A DNA stretch of 64,000 nt, taken from positions 659,774-723,773 of the forward strand of contig CAWJKP010000007.1 in NCBI GenBank assembly GCA_963843465.1, in the 5' to 3' direction. This DNA comes from CAWJKP01 sp963843465. Its GTDB lineage: Bacteria > Planctomycetota > Planctomycetia > Pirellulales > Thermoguttaceae. The translations under genes were made by a program, and so were the position numbers. This document shows positions 1 through 9,111 of this stretch, piece by piece (position 1 is the first letter of the stretch; the number at the start of each line of letters is the position of its first letter). The notes below the pieces were generated by a model. That model did no database searches, was not told where the DNA came from, and saw only the letters and a list, made by a program, of their open reading frames with translations.

Positions 1-916
1 CGCCCTGGTACCAGATCGCGCCGCGAATGGCGTAAGGGACCAGCGGGGCGATCATGCCGTTGTAAAGCGCCGCGGGAGCCCAGGGCGAAAGCTCCGGGTC
101 CTGCGGCGGCTGCGGTTTCTGGTTCTTCAGCGGCGTCCCGCTCCCCTTGGCCGCCGCGGCCGCCTTCTCCCAGTCGGCCAACTGCTTCTCGTACTGCGCC
201 TTTGCCTTTCCGCTGGTGTAGAACTCCTCGTTCCGCCGCAGATCGGCGACCATCGGCTTCAGCTCGGGCACGGCCTCGTGCGACTTGATGCTGGTCCAGG
301 TCTGCACCGGCGTGCCGCCCCAGGACGAATTGATCAGGCCCACCGGGACGTTGAGTTGCTGCTGAAGCTCTCGGCCGAAGAAGTAGGCCGCGGCGGAGAA
401 GCCGGCCACGGTCTGCGGGCTGCACACGGCCCAACGGCCGTTGCGCCGGGCCTGCGGCTCCTTGGCCGGAACATGGTCGATGAAGTACATGCGGATCTGC
501 GGATGATTGGCCGCGGCGATCTCGGCGTCCTTGTTCGCTACGCCCCCGACCGACATTTCCATGTTCGATTGGCCCGAGCAGAGCCACACTTCGCCCACCA
601 GCACGTCGCTGAAGGCGACCGTGTTGTTCTTGCCCTTCGCCTGGAGTTCCAGCGGGTCGCCGGCCCGGAGGGCGTCGAAGCGGACCGACCATTTTCCGCA
701 CTCGGCGGCGGTGGCGGTCTTGGTTTGGCCGCCCAGCGTCACGGTCACGGCTTCGCCCGGATCGGCCCAGCCCCAGACGGGCACCGCCACGCCGCGCTGC
801 AGGACCATGTGGTCGCCGAACACGCCGGCCAGTTTCACGTCGGCTGACGCGGCCGCGGCGAGACCCGTCAGAATGAGAACGGCAATCGTCATTTGTCGCA
901 GCATGTTGCTCGGCAT
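1..916 (-). CDS. Sialate O-acetylesterase, secreted (C-terminus beyond the window edge)
   Basis: Predicted to remove O-acetyl groups from sialic acids or related sugars outside the cytoplasm. Translation from the ATG at 916 gives a signal peptide (MPSNMLRQMTIAVLILTG, ending in an Ala-rich ASA site), then a beta-sandwich region with the family signature FGDHMVLQRG, then the SGNH nucleophile block SGQSNME near residue 110, and further on the conserved stretch GLINSSWGGTPVQTW. These are diagnostic of the sialate O-acetylesterase (SASA) family. The catalytic Asp/His block would lie beyond position 1, so the gene is partial. AAGGAG lies about 8 nt upstream of the ATG at 916; a second in-frame ATG at 904 is possible. 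It is transcribed away from the beta-propeller gene at 1056-2354 on the same strand, and both fit a glycan-degradation neighbourhood. Confidence 0.9.
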   Translation of the reverse strand, partial: MPSNMLRQMTIAVLILTGLAAAASADVKLAGVFGDHMVLQRGVAVPVWGWADPGEAVTVTLGGQTKTATAAECGKWSVRFDALRAGDPLELQAKGKNNTVAFSDVLVGEVWLCSGQSNMEMSVGGVANKDAEIAAANHPQIRMYFIDHVPAKEPQARRNGRWAVCSPQTVAGFSAAAYFFGRELQQQLNVPVGLINSSWGGTPVQTWTSIKSHEAVPELKPMVADLRRNEEFYTSGKAKAQYEKQLADWEKAAAAAKGSGTPLKNQKPQPPQDPELSPWAPAALYNGMIAPLVPYAIRGAIWYQG

Positions 917-1055
917 CGTCGTAACTCCTTGAAGGTGCGATGGCAGGGAAGGCTAGTGATTCTACCTGGACGACTGGGCCAGTGCAAATGTTTTCCCGGC
1001 ATCTCGAACTCGACGGCGGCGCCGAAGGCATCCCCGATGGACAGTCTGAGGAGCG

Positions 1056-2354
1056 CTACGGACCGCGGGGGATGCTGATGAAACGGGGCCGATAGATCGT
1101 CGCATCCTTGAACATGGCCCCGAAATCGTGAGAATTGACGACGTAGCTGATCAGCAATTCGCCCTGGCGGGAAAGCGGCAAGTGGCCCTTGGCGGCATAG
1201 GTGAAGTAGGTCCGGTTGCGATCCAATTCGGGCACGCTATAGACCGGCGTCGGCCTGGTCCAGGGCCCTTCCGGCCGACTGGCAGTCCGCACGAAGATGT
1301 GCCGCCCGAAAACGGGTTCGCTGTGAACCATGACCAGCAGCGGCCGTCCCCCGGCAGCATACTCCTCGACGGACAGCTCATTGACGAGATCCTCGGCAAT
1401 GGGGGCTGCGTCTTGAAGGCGGCTGGACCACTTGCCGTCGCCCGCGTAGAAACGCCACTTGCCGGGCTCAGGCACCGCGTCGGCCGGGACACGCGCCAGC
1501 AGCAGTCGCCGCTCCAGGGGCGACTGGTTGCGGATGCCGTACACGTAGAGAACCCCCGGAGCGCTCTTCGTGCCGGCCGGTTGCCGGAGTGCGGCCATGC
1601 CCCAACTGGTCTCCCGCAGAGCGGTGTCGGCCTTGGCCACGTCGGTGCTGACGGCAAAGGGGATCTCGTGCTGTTCGGCGTGCCACTTCTCGAGCGGCTG
1701 ATCGAAGTTGTCGATCATCGCCAGCGCACCGCCGAGGCTCTTGAAGGCCCAGATGCCCGTGCGGCCCTCCGCCTTGCCGATGTGGAACAGAAAGACCGCC
1801 AGGCAGGGCTTTCCGTGGGGACCCGACACGACGGCGGCGCCGCCGGTGGGCCAGTACCAGCCGTGTGGATGCTCGGCATCAGAGGTCTCGGTGTTCCCTT
1901 TGACCCGAAGCGGATCAGGAACGATCCAGGCGGTCGGATGCCCCTCGGCGTCGTTTCGGCCCCAGTGGAATTGCATCTCGGACGGCGCTGGCGGATCGCC
2001 CATCTTGCGGTAAGCGCCGCCGTGCAGCCCAACCGAGTTGTTGACCATCCGCGATCCCGGCACGTGGGCCCCCTCAGCCACCTCGCCGATCCAGGTGTCG
2101 CCGAAGAGCCATAGCACGCGGCCCTGGCCCAGAGCGACGGTTCCCACAACATCGGCGCCCGTCCAGCCGCTGGTCCGGTCGAAGACCGCATCCCATTTGA
2201 CCTCCGGGACGGCCCGCAACTTGGCGTTGGCGACCGCCTTCGGCTGGTCGCCGCGCGCCGTCAAGCACGAGAGGCTGACGGCGACCACCGCGCAGCCGGC
2301 CAACCGCCCCAGGCGGGCGCGGACCGAGTTCACCTTCCAGGCGGCGATTTTCAT
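1056..2354 (-). CDS. Secreted beta-propeller-like protein (DUF5005/DUF4185-like)
   Basis: 432 codons from the ATG at 2354. After a hydrophobic N-terminus (LAGCAVVAVSLSCLTARG, a probable signal peptide) the protein has the motifs WLFGDTWIG, VNNSVGLH and WYWPTGGAAVV, typical of the five-bladed-propeller-like DUF5005/DUF4185 proteins that often sit beside glycoside hydrolases. The exact reaction is unknown. The first 15 residues (MKIAAWKVNSVRARL) precede the signal peptide and resemble the start of exonuclease III; a GTG at codon 8 could be the real start. The gene follows the broken kinase-FGE gene by about 55 nt on the same strand. I am confident that it is a real secreted gene; the family name is tentative. 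Confidence 0.7.
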   Translation of the reverse strand: MKIAAWKVNSVRARLGRLAGCAVVAVSLSCLTARGDQPKAVANAKLRAVPEVKWDAVFDRTSGWTGADVVGTVALGQGRVLWLFGDTWIGEVAEGAHVPGSRMVNNSVGLHGGAYRKMGDPPAPSEMQFHWGRNDAEGHPTAWIVPDPLRVKGNTETSDAEHPHGWYWPTGGAAVVSGPHGKPCLAVFLFHIGKAEGRTGIWAFKSLGGALAMIDNFDQPLEKWHAEQHEIPFAVSTDVAKADTALRETSWGMAALRQPAGTKSAPGVLYVYGIRNQSPLERRLLLARVPADAVPEPGKWRFYAGDGKWSSRLQDAAPIAEDLVNELSVEEYAAGGRPLLVMVHSEPVFGRHIFVRTASRPEGPWTRPTPVYSVPELDRNRTYFTYAAKGHLPLSRQGELLISYVVNSHDFGAMFKDATIYRPRFISIPRGP

Positions 2355-4349
2355 GGCCCAGCGTGTGCTCCCTGTCCTACCGTTCTTCGCGCACTCGGCT
2401 CGCTCACCGTCACTTGTCCGCCAGAATTACGGAGACGCGGATGCCATGGCGTTGCGAATACAACCCGCCGTCGCTGTACACGCGGTGCGCCGACCGGCAG
2501 TACCCCGCCGGATTGCCCCAGTCACCGCCGCGATACACGCGGATAGAGGGAGCGGCAGGACCGGGCGGATCGTCCGCAGGCGACTTCGCATAATAGTCCT
2601 TGTCGAAGTAGTCCTGGCACCACTCCCAAACGTTCCCGTGCATGTCATACAGCCCCCATGCGTTGGGCCGCTTTCCACCCACCGCGTGCGTCATCCCGCC
2701 CGAATTCCCGCCGAACCACCCGTAATCGGACAGGTCGTGCTCCTCGGACTCCTTGGGAATCCCACTGCCGCCTGAACTGAAACTGTACCGACCCGTGCTC
2801 CCGGCGCGGCACGCATATTCCCACTGCGCCTCGGATGGCAGACGATACGTTCGCCCCGCTGCTCTCTCCTCCGGCGTCTCGGTTAGCTTTCGGCAAAACT
2901 CCGCCGCATCATCCCACGGTACATTCTCCACCGGAAACCGCTTCGTGTCTTGACCGGCCACCCGGTCTTTGTACTTGCCCGTGGCCGAAAACTCACTGGG
3001 GTTGTTGCCCATCACCCGCTGGTACTCCTCCTGCGTCACCAGGTACACACCGAAGTAAAACGGCTTGGTGATCCGTACCCGGTGCTGCGGTCCCTCGCCC
3101 GGTAGATGGTCCCTGTAATCCTCTCCAACAGTCTTCAACTCCTCTTCGATCAGTTCCTTGGGCGAGCCCATCATGAACTCGCCCGGCGGGATGAGCACCA
3201 GCTTCATGCCGATGGAATTGGTTTGGACCACCGGCGCGTGCAGGTGCTGAGACCACAGATTTTGGTATCGTGTGGCCATTTTCTCGTCAAAGGGAGCCAG
3301 GACCGGCGGCGGTTGCCTGCCCGGAACCAGCGGGATGTCGCGCCCCAGGGCGGCGATCTCCTCCAACCGCTTTTCGACTCTGGCCTTCACGACGCCCGCG
3401 GGCAGGCTCAGCGACGCCTGCTGGTACCACGCACCCGCATGGAGCATGACGGCCGCGCGGGCCTTGGCCCTGGCTGATTGGCCGACGTTCCACCAAGCGT
3501 CAGCCAGCTTTACCTCCCCGCTGTCGTCGCCGGGCGGCGAGCCGGTCTCCTGCAAAGCCAGGGTCTTGAGATCCTCGTCGGTTCCCTTGGCCAGATACGG
3601 GAGCCCTTTGGCCCAGTCCTCCTTGGCAAAACAGTAGAGCTTCCCCACCGTCACGTTGGCCTCCGCATCCTGGGGATTCGCTCGGACCGCCTCCAACGCC
3701 TGGCCGATTTTCTCCGTTTCCTTCTGCTGCTCCTGGATTTCCTTGCGCCGCGCAGCGCTGGTTTGCGAAACGGCGCGCCCTCGCGTTTCAGGCAGGCGTG
3801 ACTGACCGCGTTGGCTAGGTCCAAGGCCGCGTCGAACCGCTCCTCGGCCAGGGCCTGGTCGATCAGCGTGTCGGAGCTTTCCACCAGGAACTTGATCCGG
3901 GCGGCGCTGAGGGCCCCGGCCGCCAGCTTCGCCAGCATCTTTTCCTTCACAGTCAGGGCATCCAGCTCGAACCGTTGGCCCAGCCGATCGACCGCCTGGA
4001 ACATCGTCGCCGCGTCGTCCGCCTTGCAGGCCAGCTCCGCCGCTTTGCGAAGCAGGACAAACTGCTCCTGCGGCTTGGCCGCCTTCTCGGCAATCCTAAC
4101 GAGCTCTTTGGCCAGCTTGATCTGCTCTTCCGGCTTACGGGCGTCGGCCAGTTTGTAGGCGTCTTCCACCTGCGAGGAGATCTCTTGCTGGACCGCCGCT
4201 GAGGGAGGCGGCAACCGTTGGGGCTTCCCCGGCGTGGCGGGCGCTGTGGCGATCTCCGGCTTTGCTTCCTTCTTCGCTGGCGGCTTGGGCCGCTCCGGGG
4301 CGGGAACCGGAGCTACGACGGGAGGTGGAGTTGGCGACTCGGGACTGGG

Positions 4350-4391
4350 GATTCGAGATTCCGGGAAATTTGAGATCTGAGATTTCAGATC
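4350..4391 (-). repeat. AT-rich repeat encoded in frame in the linker (copy 2)
   Basis: A short AT-rich tract with GGGAAATTTGAGATCTGAGATTT-like wording, unlike the surrounding GC-rich DNA. On the minus strand it is read in frame as DLKSQISNFPES in the linker after FGE domain 1 of the kinase-FGE gene. It has the same kind of wording as the tract at 5314-5372. Confidence 0.6.
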
Positions 4392-5313
4392 TGCCGAAGG
4401 CTTCTTCGCCGTGTCCGCCAGAACTAGGGAGACGCGGAAGCCCAGGCTGCTGCCGTAGTCCCCGGGTAGGTGGCGGCACGCGGACCGGCAGCCCCTCGGC
4501 TGCTCGCTGCAAGTGCCGCCACGAACCACGTGAGCCGAGCCTCCGGGAGGTCCCGTCGGATCGTCTGTCGCCGACTTCGCATAATAGTCCTTGTCCAACC
4601 AGTCCTGGCACCACTGGTTCATGTTGCCGTACATATCAAACAATCCCCACGGGCTGGCTTGCTTCCCGCCTACCGCGTGTGGCATCCCGCCAGAATTGCC
4701 GTTGATCCAACCGTAGCCGGACAACTTCTGCTCTTCGGACTCCTTGGAAATCCCGCTGCCGCCCAAACTGAAACTGAACCGGCCCGTGCTCCCCGCACGA
4801 CACGCATACTCCCACTGGGCCTCCGAAGGCAATCAATACGCTCGCCCCATTGCTCCTTCTTCCGGCAGATCCGATAGTTTTCGGCAAAACCCCACGGCAT
4901 CGTCCCAGGAAACATTCTCTACCGGAAACCGCTTCGTGTCCTGACCGGCCACTCTGCCCTTGCAATCGCCCGTAGCGGAAAACGCGCTGGGGTTGGTGCC
5001 CACGACACGTTGGTACTCCTCCTGCGTCACCAGGTATGTCCCCAGGTAAAACGGCTTGGTGATCCGTACCCGGTGCTGCGGCCCCTCACTCGCCAGACAC
5101 TCCTTGTACCAACCCTCAATACCCGGCGTCTTCAACTCCTCCTCGATCAGCTCCTTGGGCGAGCCCATCGTGAACTCCCCCGGCGGGATGAGCACCAGCT
5201 TCATGCCGATGGAGTTGGTCAGATCGACCGGAACGCCGAGATGCTTGGCCCAGTTCTCTTGGTGCTCTTTGGCTTTCTGGGCGTCGAAAGGGGCGACGGC
5301 GGGAGAAGGGGAA

Positions 5314-5372
5314 GGGATTTCAGATTTCAAATTTGGGACATGAGATTTCAAATTTGGGATTTGAGATTCGGC
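5314..5372 (-). repeat. AT-rich repeat encoded in frame in the linker (copy 1)
   Basis: About 59 nt composed of repeats of GATTTCAAATTTGGGA-like words, strikingly AT-rich. It is read in frame as ESQIPNLKSHVPNLKSEIPS between the membrane span and FGE domain 1. It resembles a mobile short repeat tolerated in a disordered linker. Confidence 0.65.
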
Positions 5373-6904
5373 ATTTGCTCTTGGCGCGGTCGAGCCGCCG
5401 GACGGTTGTGCGGTGTCGGAAGTACGGCTCGGGGTCAACGCCAGGACGGCTACCAACAGCACAACCAGGCCGCCGCCGATGCCCAGTAGCAACAGTGGCC
5501 TGCGCCGAGCCACGCCTAATGCCCGCCGAAACTTGCCTAGGAAGTTCAACGTCGTGTCATGCTCCGCGCCGACGTGCGGCTGGGTCCGCTGGTCGGCGGT
5601 GGATTTCTTCTGCTTGGCCAAGGTGCCCCGTGGCGTAGCTTCCTGCAAGAATGCCAACGTCCGGGCCACGACCTCGCTGGGCGACTCGTCGCCAGCCGCC
5701 GCAACCGTTGCCGAGCGGCCCGACAAGACGGCCAACACGGCCTCCAACTCCGCCGCCACCTCGGCCATCGACTGCTGCCGGTCCCCCGGCTCCTTGGCCA
5801 CCATCCGCTGAAAACATGCGTCCAGCTCGGCAGGCACGTCGGGCCGGGCCTGGCAGAGCGAGGGGATTGGGGCCTCGCGGTGCGCAATCAGGATCTGCAT
5901 GAGCGATTCGCGGACGTAAGGTGGGCTGCCGGTCAGGAGCCGGCAAAGCGTGCAGCCCAGGCTGTAGATGTCAGCCCTGAGGTCCACGTTGTGGCTATCA
6001 AACGCCTGCTCGGGCGACATGTAGTCGCAGGTGCCCATCACCTGGCCGGTCGTCGTGAGCCGCTCCGGGCCACCCAGGGCCGCTTCGGCTCCGGCGATGC
6101 GCGCCAAGCCCATGTCGAGGATCTTGACCGTGCCCTTCTTATCCAACAGCAGGTTGCCCGGCTTGATGTCGCGGTGGACAATGCCCTGCTCGTGGGCATA
6201 CTGAAGCCCGCGAGCGGCCTGGAGAATGTATTCGACAGCCGGCCGAACCTCCAGCGGTCCGTGCTCCTTGACGATGCTGGCCAGGTCCTTGCCATCGACG
6301 TATTGCATTGCCAGATAATGCACGCCTCCGTGCTCGCCGGCGTCGTGGGCGGTGACGATGTTGGAGTGTTCCAACTTGGCCGCCGCTTCCACTTCGCGGT
6401 GGAACCGCTCGACGGCCCCGGCCTGCTTCATGGCCGCGGAAGAGAGGACCTTGATGGCCACCAGGCGTTTCATCCGGCGGTGCTGGGCCTTGAGGACCAC
6501 GCCCATCCCGCCTTCGCCGATCTGGTCCAGCACCGTGTATTCGCCGAAGACCAGCCCCTTGACCTTGCCCTGGTAGACCGCCTGGACCTAGTACTTGGTC
6601 AGCTTGCCGTGCTGGACGAGGGCCTAGGCGAGCTGCTGAACATTTTTGGGCCGTTTGTCGGGCGGGAGGCTGTCCTGGAACGTGGAGACTTCCGCCGCCG
6701 ACATCAGGCCGCTTTGGCTCAGTCGCTCGATAAATTGCTCGACCGTGACCGCCATACACCGGACCCGCGACCAGACCACTGGGGTACGACTATTTATCTA
6801 CTGTACCCAGACGCCGACAAGGCCGAAAGGCTCCCCCAGCTATGGAGGGGCGGAAAGCCATGCATAATCGGCTCGTGAGTGGGGGTCCACGTTCTTAGCC
6901 CGGA

Positions 6905-7020
6905 CTATTCATGGCCAAACACTAGCCCGAAGCGCAAGCGAGGGACTGCCAACGAGTTACCCTCGCTTGCGCGTCGGGCTAGTGTCGAACACACTGCGCC
7001 CGGATGCCGTGCGCATGAAT
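6905..7020 (+). repeat. MITE/REP-like palindromic element, type A, copy 1 ('LARRASEGN' repeat)
   Basis: Inverted arms at 6922-6944 and 6960-6982 (23 nt, one mismatch; CTAGCCCGAAGCGCAAGCG... and its complement) are followed by a conserved tail (TGTCGAACACACTGCGCC, GGATGCCGTG). A near-identical copy lies in the opposite orientation at 42933-43043. The minus-strand translation gives LARRASEGNSLAVPRLRFGL, a peptide common in spurious planctomycete ORFs. Confidence 0.85.
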
Positions 7021-7106
7021 AATCGTGGTTACGCAGTCGGCAGGAAATGGAATACCCGGTGCCCTGCAGAGGTAAAGCAACCGGCGCGAAACAGATTACC
7101 CGCCAC

Positions 7107-7195
7107 TGTAGGGAACGCCCTCTGTGGCGTTCCGGGACCGGGGAAAGGCGTCGCTGAACATCCCCAGCGGAACGCCACAGAGGGCGTTCCCTACA
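7107..7195. repeat. Palindromic element, type B, perfect 27-nt arms
   Basis: TGTAGGGAACGCCCTCTGTG... at 7107-7133 is exactly reverse-complemented at 7169-7195, with a 35-nt loop. It would form a strong hairpin on either strand. A fragment of the same wording (GAGGCGTTCCCTACAGA) occurs inside the gene at 9112-11292 near 10184. Confidence 0.85.
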
Positions 7196-7455
7196 GCCGC
7201 ACAACGCTTTGGTTAATTTATTTCCTGCCTGCTGGCCTATAGCTGCTGTTCGCCGCCGGAGTGCGGCCAGCTTGCAAGCCACTCGTCGCCACCCGATAAT
7301 CGTTGAACACCCGTCTTGCACGCTCCGACCGGAGTTGGCAGTCATGTGATCGCTTCTTGTCGCGGCGTTGACAGCGGTTTACCTTGGTGGCATCGAGGGC
7401 AACACGGGCCGTGCGGCCAGCGGTCAGGAGACCGTCAAAGAAGGAGATCTCGGCG

Positions 7456-9093
7456 ATGAAATGGCATGATGGATTGGCCCTGCTCGTTGCCCTGATCCTG
7501 GGCGCCGCGGGCTGTGGAAAGGGACCGGGGGTAAGACCAAGCACGCCGGTCCTCGTTGCCTCGCCCTCGCCGCCGGCGGACGCCAGCCAGGCCGAGAACC
7601 GCGCTGCGGAAGAGCCGGCCGCTTTGCCGCAGTTCAAGAAGGTTCGGCCGGCGGCGGTCGCCGGGCTGTTCTATCCGCAAGACCGGGACGAGCTGGCCAG
7701 AAGGATCGACGGTTTTCTGGCGCAGGCGAAGAAATCGCCCATGAGGCACCTCCGCGGCCTGGTCTGCCCGCACGCCGGCTACGAGTACTCCGGACCGGTC
7801 GCCGCCTACGGCTACAAGCAGCTCCAGGACCGGCGTTATTCGACGGTGATCATCATGGGCCCGAGCCACTATGCCCTTTTTCAAGGGGCGGCGTTGCCGG
7901 ATGCCGACGCTATGGCCACGCCGCTGGGCCTGATTCCTGTTTCCCCGAAAGCGGCTCAGCTCGCCGCGTCGCCGCTGCTGGCCGTCAACCCGCCCTGCCA
8001 GCTCGAGCGGCCGGATTGGTGGCAGCAGTCGCCGGCGGCGTCCTCGGCCGGCGGCCAGGATTCGCCGCACACCTGGGAGCACTCCGTCGAGGTCGAGCTT
8101 CCCTTCCTCCAGCGGACGCTGCAGGACTTTTGCGTGATACCCATCGTCTTTGGCCGCGTCGACCCGGCCGCGATGGCCAAGGCAATCGAGAAGTACGCCG
8201 ATGATTCCACGCTGCTGGTGGCCAGCTCCGACCTGAGCCACTACTACCCCTACGATCAGGCCAAGCAACTGGACGCTGCCTGCGTGAACGCAGTCTGCGA
8301 CCTGGATGTCAAGCGGATGCAAGGGCAAGAGGCCTGCGGCAAGGGTCCGATCCTTACGCTGATGCACGTGGCCCTCAGCAAAGGTTGGAAGACCAGACTG
8401 CTCGATTGCCGCAACAGCGGCGATACGTCGGGCGAGAAGTCGCGGGTCGTGGGTTATGCCGCCATCGCTTTCTACTCGGATGAAGAGACGAAGCCCTCCT
8501 CTCGCGTGCCGAGCCACCCCACCGACACCTACCGTCAGGACGAGCGGAAGCTGCTCTTGGAATTGGCGCGCAACTCGCTTGCCGCGGCGGCGGGCGGGGA
8601 GAAGGCGCCGACCGTGCCCGCCGGGATCTCGGAGAACCTGCGGCAGCCGAGGGCCTGCTTCGTCACGCTGACCATCGACGGCCAGCTCCGCGGCTGCATC
8701 GGCAGCCTGCGACCCGAAGAGCCGCTGGCCGAAGCGGTGATCCGCCGGGCCCGAAGCGCCGCATTGGAGGACCCGCGGTTCTCGCCCGTGCGGCCGGACG
8801 AAGTGCAGCGGATCCATATCGAGATCAGCGTGCTCTCCCTTCCCAGGCCGCTGGAGTTCAAGTCGCCCGAGGACCTGCTGGCGAAGCTGCGGCCCGGCGT
8901 GGACGGCGTGGTGCTCAGCGTCGGGCCGGGCCAGGCGACCTACTTGCCCCAGGTCTGGAAGGAAATCCCGTCGAAGGAAGAATTCTTGGGCAGCCTCTCC
9001 CGCAAGGCCGGCCTCAGCGAGTCGGCCTGGAGGAGCCCCGAGGCCAAGGTCGAGACCTACCAGGTCGAAGCGTTCGAGGAGGCGAAGCCTTAG
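7456..9093 (+). CDS. amrB/amrA: AmmeMemoRadiSam system protein B-A fusion (Memo + AMMECR1), lipoprotein
   Basis: 545 codons. Start chosen at 7456 because AAGGAG lies 9 nt upstream and the product begins with a lipoprotein signal (MKWHDGLALLVALILGAAGC). The Memo-like domain (about residues 65-350) shows FYPQDRDELA, CPHAGYEYSG (His at about 106), MGPSHY, and SSDLSHYYPY, the metal-binding pattern of the Memo/dioxygenase-like fold. The AMMECR1 domain (about 360-540) has the signature LRGCIGSL. In AmmeMemoRadiSam systems these two proteins accompany a radical SAM enzyme; their substrate is unknown. Here they are one polypeptide predicted to be lipid-anchored outside the cytoplasm. First gene of a co-directional operon, 18 nt before the next gene. 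The family assignment is secure; the location is inferred from the signal. Confidence 0.92.
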   Translation: MKWHDGLALLVALILGAAGCGKGPGVRPSTPVLVASPSPPADASQAENRAAEEPAALPQFKKVRPAAVAGLFYPQDRDELARRIDGFLAQAKKSPMRHLRGLVCPHAGYEYSGPVAAYGYKQLQDRRYSTVIIMGPSHYALFQGAALPDADAMATPLGLIPVSPKAAQLAASPLLAVNPPCQLERPDWWQQSPAASSAGGQDSPHTWEHSVEVELPFLQRTLQDFCVIPIVFGRVDPAAMAKAIEKYADDSTLLVASSDLSHYYPYDQAKQLDAACVNAVCDLDVKRMQGQEACGKGPILTLMHVALSKGWKTRLLDCRNSGDTSGEKSRVVGYAAIAFYSDEETKPSSRVPSHPTDTYRQDERKLLLELARNSLAAAAGGEKAPTVPAGISENLRQPRACFVTLTIDGQLRGCIGSLRPEEPLAEAVIRRARSAALEDPRFSPVRPDEVQRIHIEISVLSLPRPLEFKSPEDLLAKLRPGVDGVVLSVGPGQATYLPQVWKEIPSKEEFLGSLSRKAGLSESAWRSPEAKVETYQVEAFEEAKP

Positions 9094-9111
9094 TCGCGCT
9101 TTGCTTTTGCC

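Larger units (their letters stand above)
2410..6757 (-). pseudogene. Ser/Thr protein kinase fused to two FGE-sulfatase modules; interrupted by three in-frame stops and one frameshift
   Basis: Read from the ATG at 6757 (MAVTVEQFIERLSQSGL). The order is an N-terminal planctomycete kinase leader, a Pkn2-type kinase domain (IGEGGMG glycine loop, VAIKVL lysine, HRDIKPGN, DMG), one membrane span (LLLLGIGGGLVVLLVAVLAL), FGE-like domain 1 (NSIGMKLVLIPPGEFTMG to WEYACRAG), a Pro-rich linker, a helical/TPR-like region, and FGE-like domain 2 ending at 2410. Together this suggests a membrane sensor kinase with two large C-terminal domains. Lesions seen: TAG at 6624-6626 and TAG at 6588-6590, where homologues continue through (LA-x-ALVQHGKLTKY-x-VQAVYQGK); TGA at 4833-4835 replacing the Arg of the family motif YRLPSEAQWEYACRAG; and a -1-type shift at about 3772-3780, after which KEIQEQQKETEKIGQALEAV continues. 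All three stops are explained by single C-to-T changes. The two FGE domains are near-identical duplicates. Either a decaying gene or a poor consensus. Confidence 0.85.
6758..7455. other. Intergenic region without a supported gene; holds two palindromic repeats
   Basis: Between the kinase-FGE start and the AmmeMemoRadiSam operon. Short open frames here are translations of the palindromes listed separately (6905-7020 and 7107-7195) and have no family motif. The last 200 nt (7240-7440) look like degenerate coding sequence but nothing was recognised. Confidence 0.6.

Noticed and set aside
4833..4835. TGA as selenocysteine or general stop-codon recoding
   Set aside because: The family residue is Arg, not Cys; TAG and TGA end other genes normally in this window, so recoding is unlikely.
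5559..6878. 439-codon plus-strand open frame over the kinase domain
   Set aside because: The minus strand encodes all kinase motifs; this frame has none.
6905..7345. 146-codon minus-strand open frame
   Set aside because: Composed of translated palindromic repeats A and B; no conserved domain or ribosome-binding site.
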